This document shows positions 1 through 6,286 of a stretch of 10,402 nucleotides of DNA, piece by piece; within the stretch, counting starts at the first letter, position 1; every line of letters starts with the position of its first letter. Origin of the DNA: an uncultured bacterium (GTDB lineage Bacteria > Bacillota > Clostridia > TANB77 > CAG-508); NCBI GenBank assembly GCA_905214245.1, contig CAJMLO010000041.1:1-10402 (forward strand), read 5' to 3'. The notes below the pieces were generated by a model that was not told where the DNA came from, searched no databases, and saw nothing but the letters and a program-made list of their open reading frames with translations. Both the position numbers and the translations under genes were made by a program.

Positions 1-1
1 G

Positions 2-631
2 GCTTATGCTTTCTTAAAAGAGCAAGCTGAAGAAGGAAAAACAGTTCTATTTGTTGGAACTAAAAAACAAGCACAAGAATGTGTTAAAGAAGCTGCAGAA
101 AAATGCGGTATGTACTATGTTAACCAAAGATGGTTAGGTGGTACTTTAACAAACTTTGAAACTATCAGAACAAGAATTGGTAGATTAAAAGAATTAGAAA
201 GAATGCAAGAAGATGGTACATTTGATGTACTACCTAAAAAAGAAGTTATCCTATTAAAGAAAGAAATGGAAAAACTTGAGAAAAACTTAGGTGGAATTAA
301 AGATATGGAAGAACTACCAGGAGTTATGTTCATAGTTGATCCTAAAAAAGAAAGAATAGGAATATTAGAAGCTAGAAAATTAGGTATTCCAGTTATAGGT
401 CTAGTAGATACAAACTGTAACCCACAAGATGTTGATTATGCTATTCCTGGAAATGATGATGCAATTCGTGCAGTTAAATTAATTGCTGATTGTATGGCAA
501 ATGCAGTTATCGAAGGTAGACAAGGTGAAGCTATGGAAGAAGTTTCAGAAGAAATGCCAGTAGAAAATGCAGAAGCTCCAGAGAGCATTGAAGAAGTTGT
601 AGCTGAAGAAGAAACTACAACAGAAGAATAA
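2..631 (+). CDS. rpsB: 30S ribosomal protein S2, 5'-truncated by the window edge
   Basis: Small-subunit ribosomal protein S2, which binds late in 30S assembly near the head-body junction. The frame is open from base 2, so 209 residues are visible; S2 is usually about 230-260 residues, so roughly the first 40 are outside the window. The ATG at 110 is an internal methionine (after residues EAAEKCG), not the start. Visible family signatures are FVGTKKQAQE near the left edge, QRWLGGTLTNF, LPGVMFIVDP, GIPVIGLVDTNCNP and YAIPGNDDAIRAVKL. The C-terminal tail of about 35 residues is rich in Glu and low in complexity, a common variable extension in Firmicutes S2. It is followed 82 nt later by tsf, the classic rpsB-tsf pair. 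Its promoter and any leader lie upstream of the window. Confidence 0.97.
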   Translation, partial: AYAFLKEQAEEGKTVLFVGTKKQAQECVKEAAEKCGMYYVNQRWLGGTLTNFETIRTRIGRLKELERMQEDGTFDVLPKKEVILLKKEMEKLEKNLGGIKDMEELPGVMFIVDPKKERIGILEARKLGIPVIGLVDTNCNPQDVDYAIPGNDDAIRAVKLIADCMANAVIEGRQGEAMEEVSEEMPVENAEAPESIEEVVAEEETTTEE

Positions 632-652
632 TTTAATATATTGATAAAGAAT

Positions 653-688
653 AAAAGGAGGAGAGCTCTATCTGCTCTATCTCCTTTT
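653..688 (+). promoter_or_regulatory. Intercistronic hairpin with a 9-bp tandem repeat (rpsB-tsf)
   Basis: Bases 653-660 (AAAAGGAG) pair with 681-688 (CTCCTTTT), and 662-666 (AGAGC) pair with 674-678 (GCTCT), around a 7-nt loop with a small 1x2 internal loop. The word GCTCTATCT occurs twice in tandem, at 665-673 and 674-682. The hairpin is followed only by AATTTTAG, a weak U-tract, so it looks more like an attenuator or processing/stability hairpin that adjusts S2:EF-Ts ratios than a full terminator. The left arm contains an SD-like AAGGAGG with no start codon at a usable distance. Function is inferred. Confidence 0.5.
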
Positions 689-713
689 AATTTTAGATAG
701 GGGGAATTATATA

Positions 714-1595
714 ATGATTACAGCAAGCCAAGTAAAAGAGTTAAGAGAAAAAACAGGTGCAGGTATGATGGACTGCAAAAAAGTTTTAACAGAAACAGAT
801 GGTGATTTTGAAAAAGCTATCGAGCTATTACGTGAAAGAGGAATAGCAAAAGCTGCTAAGAAATCTGACAGAATCGCTGCAGAAGGTTTAGTTACAACAT
901 ATGTTTCAGAAGATGGAAAAGTTGGAGCAGTTGTAGAAGTTAATGCTGAAACAGATTTTGTTGCTAAAAACGAAGAATTCAGAAGTTTTGTTGCAGATGT
1001 TGCAAAACAAGTTGCTTTAAAAGCACCAGCAACAGTAGAAGATTTATTAAATCAACCTTCAATTGCTGAAGAAGGAAAAACAGTAGGAGAAGTTTTAACA
1101 GGTAAAATCGCTACTATTGGTGAAAATATGTCAATAAGAAGATTTGAAAGATTCGAAACAGAAAACATGATTGAAAGCTATATCCATGGTGATGGTAAAA
1201 TCGCTGTTTTAGTTGAAATGGAAAATGCTACAACAGAACTTGCAAAAGACGTTTGCATGCAAATAGCTGCTGCAAGACCAGAATACCTAGATAGAGAATC
1301 AGTTCCAGCTGAAAGAGTTGAAAAAGAAATGGAAATTTTAAAAGCTCAAGCTATGAACGAAGGTAAACCAGCAGAGATAGCTGAAAAAGTTGTAATGGGT
1401 AGAATTGGTAAATTCTATGGAGAAATTTGTTTAGTAGAGCAAGATTTCGTTAAAGATCCAGATATAAAAGTTGGAAAACTTGTTGAATCAAAAGGAGCTA
1501 AAATTGTTAGATTTGCAAGATTTGAAAAAGGTGAAGGACTAGAAAAAAGAGAAGAAAACTTTGCTGAAGAAGTTGCAAAACAAATGGGAAAATAG
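714..1595 (+). CDS. tsf: Translation elongation factor Ts
   Basis: EF-Ts is the cytoplasmic guanine-nucleotide exchange factor that regenerates EF-Tu-GTP. The protein has 293 residues, normal for the family. Residues 1-50 form the N-terminal UBA-like domain with the signature VKELREKTGAGMMDCKKVL. The diagnostic exchange motif TDFVAKN is at residues 80-86 and carries the Asp-Phe pair that displaces Mg2+ in EF-Tu. Two core subdomains follow, including a conserved VLVEMENATTELAKD stretch at about 165-180 and an FARFEKGEG segment near the C-terminus. The ATG is preceded by an AGGGGG ribosome binding site at 699-704. It is co-directional with rpsB and probably mainly read from the rpsB promoter through the intercistronic hairpin. 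A strong terminator follows, so pyrH and frr, which often come next in other bacteria, are not part of this transcription unit. Confidence 0.98.
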   Translation: MITASQVKELREKTGAGMMDCKKVLTETDGDFEKAIELLRERGIAKAAKKSDRIAAEGLVTTYVSEDGKVGAVVEVNAETDFVAKNEEFRSFVADVAKQVALKAPATVEDLLNQPSIAEEGKTVGEVLTGKIATIGENMSIRRFERFETENMIESYIHGDGKIAVLVEMENATTELAKDVCMQIAAARPEYLDRESVPAERVEKEMEILKAQAMNEGKPAEIAEKVVMGRIGKFYGEICLVEQDFVKDPDIKVGKLVESKGAKIVRFARFEKGEGLEKREENFAEEVAKQMGK

Positions 1596-1606
1596 AATAT
1601 ATTTTT

Positions 1607-1638
1607 AAGAAGATGTAAAAAATTACATCTTCTTTTTT
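1607..1638 (+). terminator. Rho-independent terminator after tsf
   Basis: A perfect 12-bp stem: AAGAAGATGTAA at 1607-1618 pairs with TTACATCTTCTT at 1623-1634 around a 4-A loop, followed by TTTT. It closes the rpsB-tsf unit 11 nt after the tsf stop and insulates the cad operon promoter just downstream. Confidence 0.9.
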
Positions 1639-1648
1639 CGTTTTAGTA

Positions 1649-1677
1649 TTGACATTTTTTAATATAAAGCATATTAT
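1649..1677 (+). promoter_or_regulatory. Sigma-A type promoter of the cad operon
   Basis: A perfect -35 TTGACA at 1649-1654, a 17-bp spacer and a -10 TATTAT at 1672-1677. The expected transcription start is near 1684, immediately before the palindromic operator. It drives the repressor gene and the P-type ATPase. Confidence 0.8.
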
Positions 1678-1685
1678 ATTAATAT

Positions 1686-1709
1686 ACATATGAACATATG
1701 CTCATATGT
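1686..1709 (+). promoter_or_regulatory. Palindromic ArsR/SmtB-type operator
   Basis: A 24-bp dyad with halves ACATATGAACAT (1686-1697) and ATGCTCATATGT (1698-1709); the halves are exact reverse complements except for one base. ATATGAACAT-type half-sites are typical of ArsR/SmtB-family operators for Zn/Cd sensors. It lies just downstream of the -10 and overlaps the likely initial transcribed region, so bound repressor would block initiation or escape until metal releases it. Confidence 0.75.
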
Positions 1710-1729
1710 TAAAATAAAAGGAGGATAAA

Positions 1730-2098
1730 ATGGAGAAAGAAGAAGGAATTTGTGAGGAAAAATGCCCACACTTTAATTTAATTAATAAAGTAAAACTATC
1801 AAATATTGATAGAGAAAATATACAAGAATTATCAGAAATATTTAAACTTTTTGCAGATGAAACTAGATTAAGAATAATATGTGCGATATTAAACACAGAG
1901 CTATGTGTATGCGATTTATGTGAGCTTTTAAATTTAAGTCAATCTGCTGTTTCACATCAATTGCAATTATTAAGAAGTAGTAAACTTGTAAAATACAGAA
2001 AAGAGGGAAAACAAGTTTATTATAGTCTAGAAGATGAACATATAGAAAGCATTATAAAAATGGCACTTGCACATACATTAGAGGGAAAGGAGAATTAG
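1730..2098 (+). CDS. cadC: CadC-like ArsR/SmtB metal-sensing repressor
   Basis: Homodimeric winged-helix repressor that leaves its operator when it binds Cd(II), Pb(II) or Zn(II). It has 122 residues, the usual CadC size. The HTH core spans about residues 35-100, with ELSEIFKLFADETRLRII and the recognition region LNLSQSAVSHQLQLL. Both metal sites known from staphylococcal CadC appear intact: thiolates C8 and C12 in the N-terminal arm plus C59 and C61 in the helix motif ELCVCDLC (alpha3N site), and D102, H104, H115 and E118 (alpha5 site). Extra cysteines are C51 and C64. The start is fixed by a strong AAGGAGG at 1718-1724. It lies 3 nt upstream of the ATPase gene in one operon, with a matching palindrome at its own promoter, which implies autoregulation. 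Family assignment is firm; the symbol follows residue-level similarity to CadC. Confidence 0.93.
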   Translation: MEKEEGICEEKCPHFNLINKVKLSNIDRENIQELSEIFKLFADETRLRIICAILNTELCVCDLCELLNLSQSAVSHQLQLLRSSKLVKYRKEGKQVYYSLEDEHIESIIKMALAHTLEGKEN

Positions 2099-2101
2099 AA
2101 T

Positions 2102-3985
2102 ATGAGTTGCATAAGTCATGATGGCCATTGCCATGAAGAAAATGAAGGTAATGAAAAAGAAGAGAAAAAAGAAAAAATAGAGAAAATATTATTTATAATA
2201 TCTATTTTAATATTTGCTTTTTCATTTGTTTTACCAGTAAACAATTACATAAAAATTGGAATGTATGTAGCTACAATATTACTTGCAGGATATGAAATTA
2301 TTATTGAAGGAATATTAAATATATTTAAACTTAATTTTGAAGAAGATACGCTTATGACTATTGCTGTAATTGCTGCATTTGCACTTGGTGATTTTAGTGA
2401 AGCTTGTCTTGTTATATTATTATTTAAACTTGGAGAAATGATTGAAGATAGAGCTGTTGACAAATCAAATAGTAATATTGAGGAAATAGTATCAATAAAG
2501 GCTAAAAATGCAAATCTTGTAACAGGTGATAAAACAGAAGTTGTTGATGTAAATGTTTTAAAGGTTGGAGATAAAATTTTAGTTAAGCCTGGAGAAAACG
2601 TTCCAGTAGATTGCAGAGTATTATCGGGAGAGTCAAATATTGATACATCAGGTATTACGGGGGAGAGTAAGCCTGTATATATAGAATCAGGTGAAAACAT
2701 ACTTTCTGGAAGTATAAATTTAGATGGAAAATTAATTTGCAGAGTAGAAAAAGATTTTGAAAATTCTACTGCAAGCCAAATTGTGGATTTAGTGTATGAG
2801 GCTCAAAATAATAAGGGAAAAACTGAAGAATTTATAACAAGATTTTCAAAAGTATATACACCAATTGTAATTATAATTGCGATTTTAATAGGAGTATTAC
2901 CTGCAATTTTTGGACTTGATTTTGGAACTTGGATAAAAAGAGCACTTGTCTTTTTAGTGGCATCTTGTCCATGTAGTATAGTTATTTCAGTACCACTTGC
3001 ACTATATACTTGCCTTGGAACAATCTCAAAAAAAGGAATGTTAATAAAAGGAACGAAACATATAGAAGATTTATCAAATGCAAAGGTTATAGCATTTGAT
3101 AAAACAGGAACACTTACAACAGGCAAAATGGAGATTGCAGAAATAGAAGAATTAAATGGGCATAGAATAAAAGAAATACTTGAATATGCACATAATTTGG
3201 AAAAAAATTCATCTCATCCAATTGCTACAAGTATTAGCAAAAAGATAGAAGAAAACAATTTGAAGGATATAATTGAAATCAAAGAAGTTAAGAAATATAA
3301 AGAGATAGCTGGATGTGGAATATGTGGAGAAATAGATGAGAAATTAATTTTATTTGGAAATAAGAAATTGCTTGATAAGTTTGGGATTAATACAGACAAT
3401 TTAAAGGGAGACAGAAACTATATAGTGGTTGAAAATGAACCTATAGGAAGCATTTCTTTAAAAGAAGAAACAAGAGGCGGAATTGAAAAATTATTTTATA
3501 ATCTAAAAAAAGATGGAATTCAAAATATTGCAATTTTAACAGGAGATAACGAAAAAAATGCAAGTAAAATTGCAAAAGAGCTTGGAATTGATGAGGTATA
3601 TGCAAGCCTTCTTCCAAAAGAAAAATTAGAGAAAATAGAAGAGCTAAAGAAATATGGAAAAACAATATTTGTTGGAGATGGAATAAATGATAGTCCAGTT
3701 TTAGCATCTGCTGATTTTAGTGTATCAATAGGGGAAGGAACAGAAATAGCAAACAATACAGCTGATGCGATACTTATTTCGAACAATCTAAGTACACTTC
3801 CAGATATTATAAAAATAAGTAAAAAAACAATGCGTATATTAAAAGAAAATATAGTATTTTCATTACTTATGAAAGTTGTTGTTTTAACTTTGGGAGTATT
3901 AGGCTTTGCTCCAATATGGCTTGCAGTTTTTGCAGATGTTGGTGTTACTTTAATTACAGTAATTAATTCCATAAGAATAAAATAA
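2102..3985 (+). CDS. cadA: P1B-type Cd/Zn/Pb-translocating ATPase
   Basis: Inner-membrane pump that exports Cd2+, Zn2+ or Pb2+ at the cost of ATP. All P-type motifs are present: TGES (186-189, actuator), CPC (289-291, transmembrane metal site), phosphorylation motif DKTGT (333-337, Asp333), HP (372-373), TGDN (480-483) and GDGIND (525-530). K591 in the penultimate helix and D612 (motif ADVG) in the last helix match the Lys/Asp pair of the P1B-2 Zn/Cd/Pb class rather than the Cu or Ag classes. At 627 residues it is short: the usual N-terminal HMA domain (GMxCxxC) is absent, replaced by a Cys/His cluster (C3, H6, H9, C10, H11) and a Glu/Lys-rich linker before the first helix at about 28-46. AAAGGAG at 2086-2092 sets the start. 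It follows cadC by 3 nt, so the two are almost certainly co-transcribed. Confidence 0.95.
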   Translation: MSCISHDGHCHEENEGNEKEEKKEKIEKILFIISILIFAFSFVLPVNNYIKIGMYVATILLAGYEIIIEGILNIFKLNFEEDTLMTIAVIAAFALGDFSEACLVILLFKLGEMIEDRAVDKSNSNIEEIVSIKAKNANLVTGDKTEVVDVNVLKVGDKILVKPGENVPVDCRVLSGESNIDTSGITGESKPVYIESGENILSGSINLDGKLICRVEKDFENSTASQIVDLVYEAQNNKGKTEEFITRFSKVYTPIVIIIAILIGVLPAIFGLDFGTWIKRALVFLVASCPCSIVISVPLALYTCLGTISKKGMLIKGTKHIEDLSNAKVIAFDKTGTLTTGKMEIAEIEELNGHRIKEILEYAHNLEKNSSHPIATSISKKIEENNLKDIIEIKEVKKYKEIAGCGICGEIDEKLILFGNKKLLDKFGINTDNLKGDRNYIVVENEPIGSISLKEETRGGIEKLFYNLKKDGIQNIAILTGDNEKNASKIAKELGIDEVYASLLPKEKLEKIEELKKYGKTIFVGDGINDSPVLASADFSVSIGEGTEIANNTADAILISNNLSTLPDIIKISKKTMRILKENIVFSLLMKVVVLTLGVLGFAPIWLAVFADVGVTLITVINSIRIK

Positions 3986-4054
3986 GATAACGAATGCCAC
4001 TTTTTGAGTCTGTCCAACTTTATGTGTCAATTGTAAAAGAACTTACCTTTTAGC
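3986..4054. other. Cad-scpB intergenic segment, possible mobile-element scar
   Basis: No ORF, RNA gene or convincing terminator is visible between the cadA stop and the inverted repeat at 4056. The stretch TGAGTCTGTCCAACTTTATG (4005-4024) followed by TGTCAA resembles, from memory, the terminal regions of some IS256-group insertion sequences, but no transposase or matching end is present here. This is a weak suggestion only. Confidence 0.2.
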
Positions 4055-4055
4055 C

Positions 4056-4091
4056 AAAGTTGTCAAAAGCTCTGTTCCCATTGACAACTTT
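4056..4091. repeat. Inverted repeat overlapping the scpB promoter
   Basis: Perfect 11-bp arms AAAGTTGTCAA (4056-4066) and TTGACAACTTT (4081-4091), separated by 14 bp. The right arm contains the whole -35 hexamer of the scpB promoter. It could be an operator for an unidentified regulator. As RNA it forms a hairpin ending in UUUU, so it may also weakly terminate the cad operon, which otherwise shows no terminator. Confidence 0.55.
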
Positions 4092-4109
4092 TGAAGCAGG
4101 GGATATAAT
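4081..4109 (+). promoter_or_regulatory. Consensus sigma-A promoter for scpB-proS
   Basis: TTGACA (4081-4086), a 17-bp spacer and TATAAT (4104-4109): an exact match to the consensus in hexamers and spacing. The expected start is near 4116, giving a leader of about 47 nt to scpB. The leader shows no T-box signature. Confidence 0.8.
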
Positions 4110-4162
4110 AGAAAAATAGAAGGAAAACAAAAGAGGACATGAAAGAAAGGTAAGAAGTTGAA

Positions 4163-4798
4163 ATGGATAAAAATAAAGGAATAATAGAGGCAATTTTATT
4201 TGCAGCGGGAAGAGATGTAAAAGTTAGTGAACTTATGTCTGCATTAGAATTAAGTTCAGACGAAGTAATTGGATTAGTTGAAAGTATGAAGCAAGATTAT
4301 GAAAAAGAAGACAGAGGAATTCAAATAATTAATGTAGATGGTTCATATCAATTATGTACAAAACAATCACTTTATGAATATATTTATCCTGTATTTGATA
4401 AAAGAAGTAAACCGAATTTGTCACAAGCTGCGATGGAAACACTTTCTATTATTGCGTATAATCCTAAAATTACAAGGGCAGAGATAGAAGCAATAAGAGG
4501 TGTAAATTCGGATGGAACGATATATAAACTTTTAGACTATCATTTAATAGAAGATAGTGGAAAGCTTGATGCACCAGGTAGACCAACAACATATTCTACT
4601 ACAAAAGAGTTTTTAAGAATGTTTGGGCTAGAAAGTTTAGAGAGCTTGCCAGAACTTCCAAGATATAAATTAGATGAAAATCAACAAATAGTTATAGATG
4701 ATATTATTGAAGAAAAGGAAAAAGATATGGAGGCTCCATCACCCGAAAGGGAGGAAGAACAAGAAGAAAAAGTAGAAATTGATGGAAAGGAAGAATAA
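4163..4798 (+). CDS. scpB: Segregation and condensation protein B
   Basis: ScpB is the winged-helix (kleisin-interacting, KITE) subunit of the SMC-ScpAB condensin that compacts and segregates the chromosome. It has 211 residues, slightly long for the family. Tandem winged-helix domains cover about residues 5-80 and 85-165. Signatures are GIIEAILFAAG at the N-terminus, LSQAAMETLSIIAYNPKITR (86-105), EIEAIRGVNSDGTI (107-120), LDAPGRPTTYSTTKEFL (135-151) and FGLESLESLP. A Glu-rich unstructured tail of about 30 residues follows. The ATG at 4163 has a mediocre GAAAGG at 4145-4150. scpA, its usual upstream neighbour, is absent; instead the gene has its own consensus promoter and is followed 4 nt later by proS. 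Confidence 0.95.
   Translation: MDKNKGIIEAILFAAGRDVKVSELMSALELSSDEVIGLVESMKQDYEKEDRGIQIINVDGSYQLCTKQSLYEYIYPVFDKRSKPNLSQAAMETLSIIAYNPKITRAEIEAIRGVNSDGTIYKLLDYHLIEDSGKLDAPGRPTTYSTTKEFLRMFGLESLESLPELPRYKLDENQQIVIDDIIEEKEKDMEAPSPEREEEQEEKVEIDGKEE
4784..4793 (+). promoter_or_regulatory. proS ribosome binding site within the scpB 3' end
   Basis: GGAAAGGAAG lies inside the last scpB codons, about 10 nt before the ATG at 4803. This favours 4803 over the upstream TTG (4779) and ATG (4782), which would overlap this site and add residues not seen in the family. It suggests translational coupling to scpB. Confidence 0.6.
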
Positions 4799-4802
4799 TA
4801 TA

Positions 4803-6242
4803 ATGGGAAAAGAAAAGGAATTTGTAAAAGAGATTACAAATATTGAAGATGATTTTGCAAAGTGGTACACAGATATTGTACTTAAAGCAGAACTCGCAGA
4901 TTATACAGATGTTAAAGGATTTATTACAATTCGTCCATATGGATATGCAATATGGGAAAATATACAAAAATATGAGGATGAGAAATTTAAACAAAATGGA
5001 GTAAAGAATTTGTCAATGCCACTTCTTATTCCAGAAAGTTTGTTAAATAAAGAGAAAGACCATGTAGAAGGATTTGCACCAGAGGTTGCATGGGTTACAA
5101 TGGGTGGAGGATCAGAGCTTGAAGAGAGACTTTGCATTCGTCCAACATCAGAGACAATATTTTCAACAATGTATTCAAAATGGCTAAGCTCATGGAGAGA
5201 TTTACCATATGTATATAACCAATGGTGTAGTGTTTTAAGATGGGAGAAAGAAACAAGACCATTTTTACGTTCAAGAGAATTTTTATGGCAAGAAGGCCAT
5301 ACAATACATGAAACTGCTGAAGAAGCAAAAGAGCTTACATTAAAAATGCTTGATGTATATGCTGATACAATTGAAAATTTACTTGCAATACCAGTCTTAA
5401 AAGGTAGAAAAACACCAACAGAGCAATTTGCAGGGGCAGAAGCTACATATACAGTAGAAACATTAATGCATGATGGTAGAGCTTTGCAGGCAGGTACATC
5501 GCATTATTTTGGACAGAACTTTTCAAAACCATTTGATGTGAAATTCCAAAATAGAGAAGGAAAAGAAGAATATGCATATCAAACATCATGGGGAAGTAGT
5601 ACAAGATTAATAGGTGCAGTTATTATGGCTCATGGAGATAACAGAGGTCTTAAACTACCACCAAGAGTGGCTCCAATTCAAGCTGTAATTGTTCCAGTTG
5701 CAATGCACAAAGATGGTGTTAAGGAAAAAGCAGAGGAACTATACAAAAAACTTTCTAAAAAATATCGTATGGAAGTAGATATAAGAGATCAATATTCACC
5801 TGGATATAAATTTAATGATTGGGAAATGAAAGGTGTACCTGTTAGAATAGAGCTTGGACCACGTGATATAGAAGCTGGAAAATGTGTAGTTGTAAGACGT
5901 GATACAGCAGAGAAAATAGTAATTGGACTTAATGAGATAGAAGAGAAATTGAATGATATTTTAGAAGAAATACAACAAAATATGTTCAATGAATGTGCAA
6001 AACGTGTTGTAGAAAAAACAACTATTGCACATAATATGGATGAATTCCAATTAAACCTTGAAAAAAATCAAGGATATGTAAAAACAATGTGGTGCGGAAG
6101 TGCAGAGTGTGAGGAAAAAGTACATGAACTTACAGGTGCCAAATCAAGATGTATACCATTTGAGCAGGAAAACCTAGGAAATACATGTGTATGTTGTGGA
6201 AAACCAGCAAGCACAATGGTTGTATGGGGTAGACAATATTAA
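4803..6242 (+). CDS. proS: Prolyl-tRNA synthetase, archaeal/eukaryotic type
   Basis: Cytoplasmic class II aminoacyl-tRNA synthetase that charges tRNA-Pro with proline. From the ATG at 4803 it has 479 residues, the size of the short archaeal-like ProRS that lacks the roughly 180-residue editing insertion of the long bacterial form. Class II motif 2 is RWEKETRPFLRSREF (146-160), followed by WQEGHT; motif 3 is GSSTRLIGAVIMAHGD (264-279). An anticodon-binding domain follows (about 290-400). The C-terminal zinc-binding domain has C431, C436, C462 and C465 in the C-x4-C...C-x2-C pattern, and the chain ends in Tyr, as is typical of this type. It is downstream of scpB by 4 nt, with no T-box leader of its own. 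This type occurs in many Clostridia. Confidence 0.97.
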   Translation: MGKEKEFVKEITNIEDDFAKWYTDIVLKAELADYTDVKGFITIRPYGYAIWENIQKYEDEKFKQNGVKNLSMPLLIPESLLNKEKDHVEGFAPEVAWVTMGGGSELEERLCIRPTSETIFSTMYSKWLSSWRDLPYVYNQWCSVLRWEKETRPFLRSREFLWQEGHTIHETAEEAKELTLKMLDVYADTIENLLAIPVLKGRKTPTEQFAGAEATYTVETLMHDGRALQAGTSHYFGQNFSKPFDVKFQNREGKEEYAYQTSWGSSTRLIGAVIMAHGDNRGLKLPPRVAPIQAVIVPVAMHKDGVKEKAEELYKKLSKKYRMEVDIRDQYSPGYKFNDWEMKGVPVRIELGPRDIEAGKCVVVRRDTAEKIVIGLNEIEEKLNDILEEIQQNMFNECAKRVVEKTTIAHNMDEFQLNLEKNQGYVKTMWCGSAECEEKVHELTGAKSRCIPFEQENLGNTCVCCGKPASTMVVWGRQY

Positions 6243-6255
6243 AAATATAATATTA

Positions 6256-6286
6256 AAAGAAGCGACATTTGATTTGTCGCTTCTTT
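6256..6286. terminator. Bidirectional terminator between proS and the DUF4364 gene
   Basis: A perfect 12-bp GC-containing stem, AAAGAAGCGACA (6256-6267) with TGTCGCTTCTTT (6275-6286), around a 7-nt loop. The plus-strand U-run is modest; the minus strand reads TTTT then TAATATTATATTTTT after the stem. It sits between convergent genes and overlaps the stop codon of the minus-strand gene. Confidence 0.85.

Noticed and set aside
110..631. ATG at 110 as the start of the S2 gene
   Set aside because: The same frame is open to base 2 and the upstream residues (KTVLFVGTKKQAQE) are conserved S2 sequence; the true start is outside the window.
2245..2700. 151-codon antisense ORF across cadA
   Set aside because: It is a shadow of the well-supported cadA frame, with no ribosome binding site and a Ser/Ile/Thr-rich composition expected from reading the opposite strand.
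3520..4017. 165-codon antisense ORF over the end of cadA
   Set aside because: It mirrors the conserved GDGIND and TGDN region of the ATPase; no recognisable domain or start signal.
3986..4162. T-box or other riboswitch ahead of scpB-proS
   Set aside because: No T-box consensus (GGTGGTACCGCG-like) or specifier stem is visible, and the mapped-looking promoter leaves only about 47 nt of leader.
4779..4805. TTG at 4779 or ATG at 4782 as the proS start
   Set aside because: Both would overlap the scpB end and the GGAAAGGAAG binding site; the ATG at 4803 has correct spacing and gives the normal family N-terminus.
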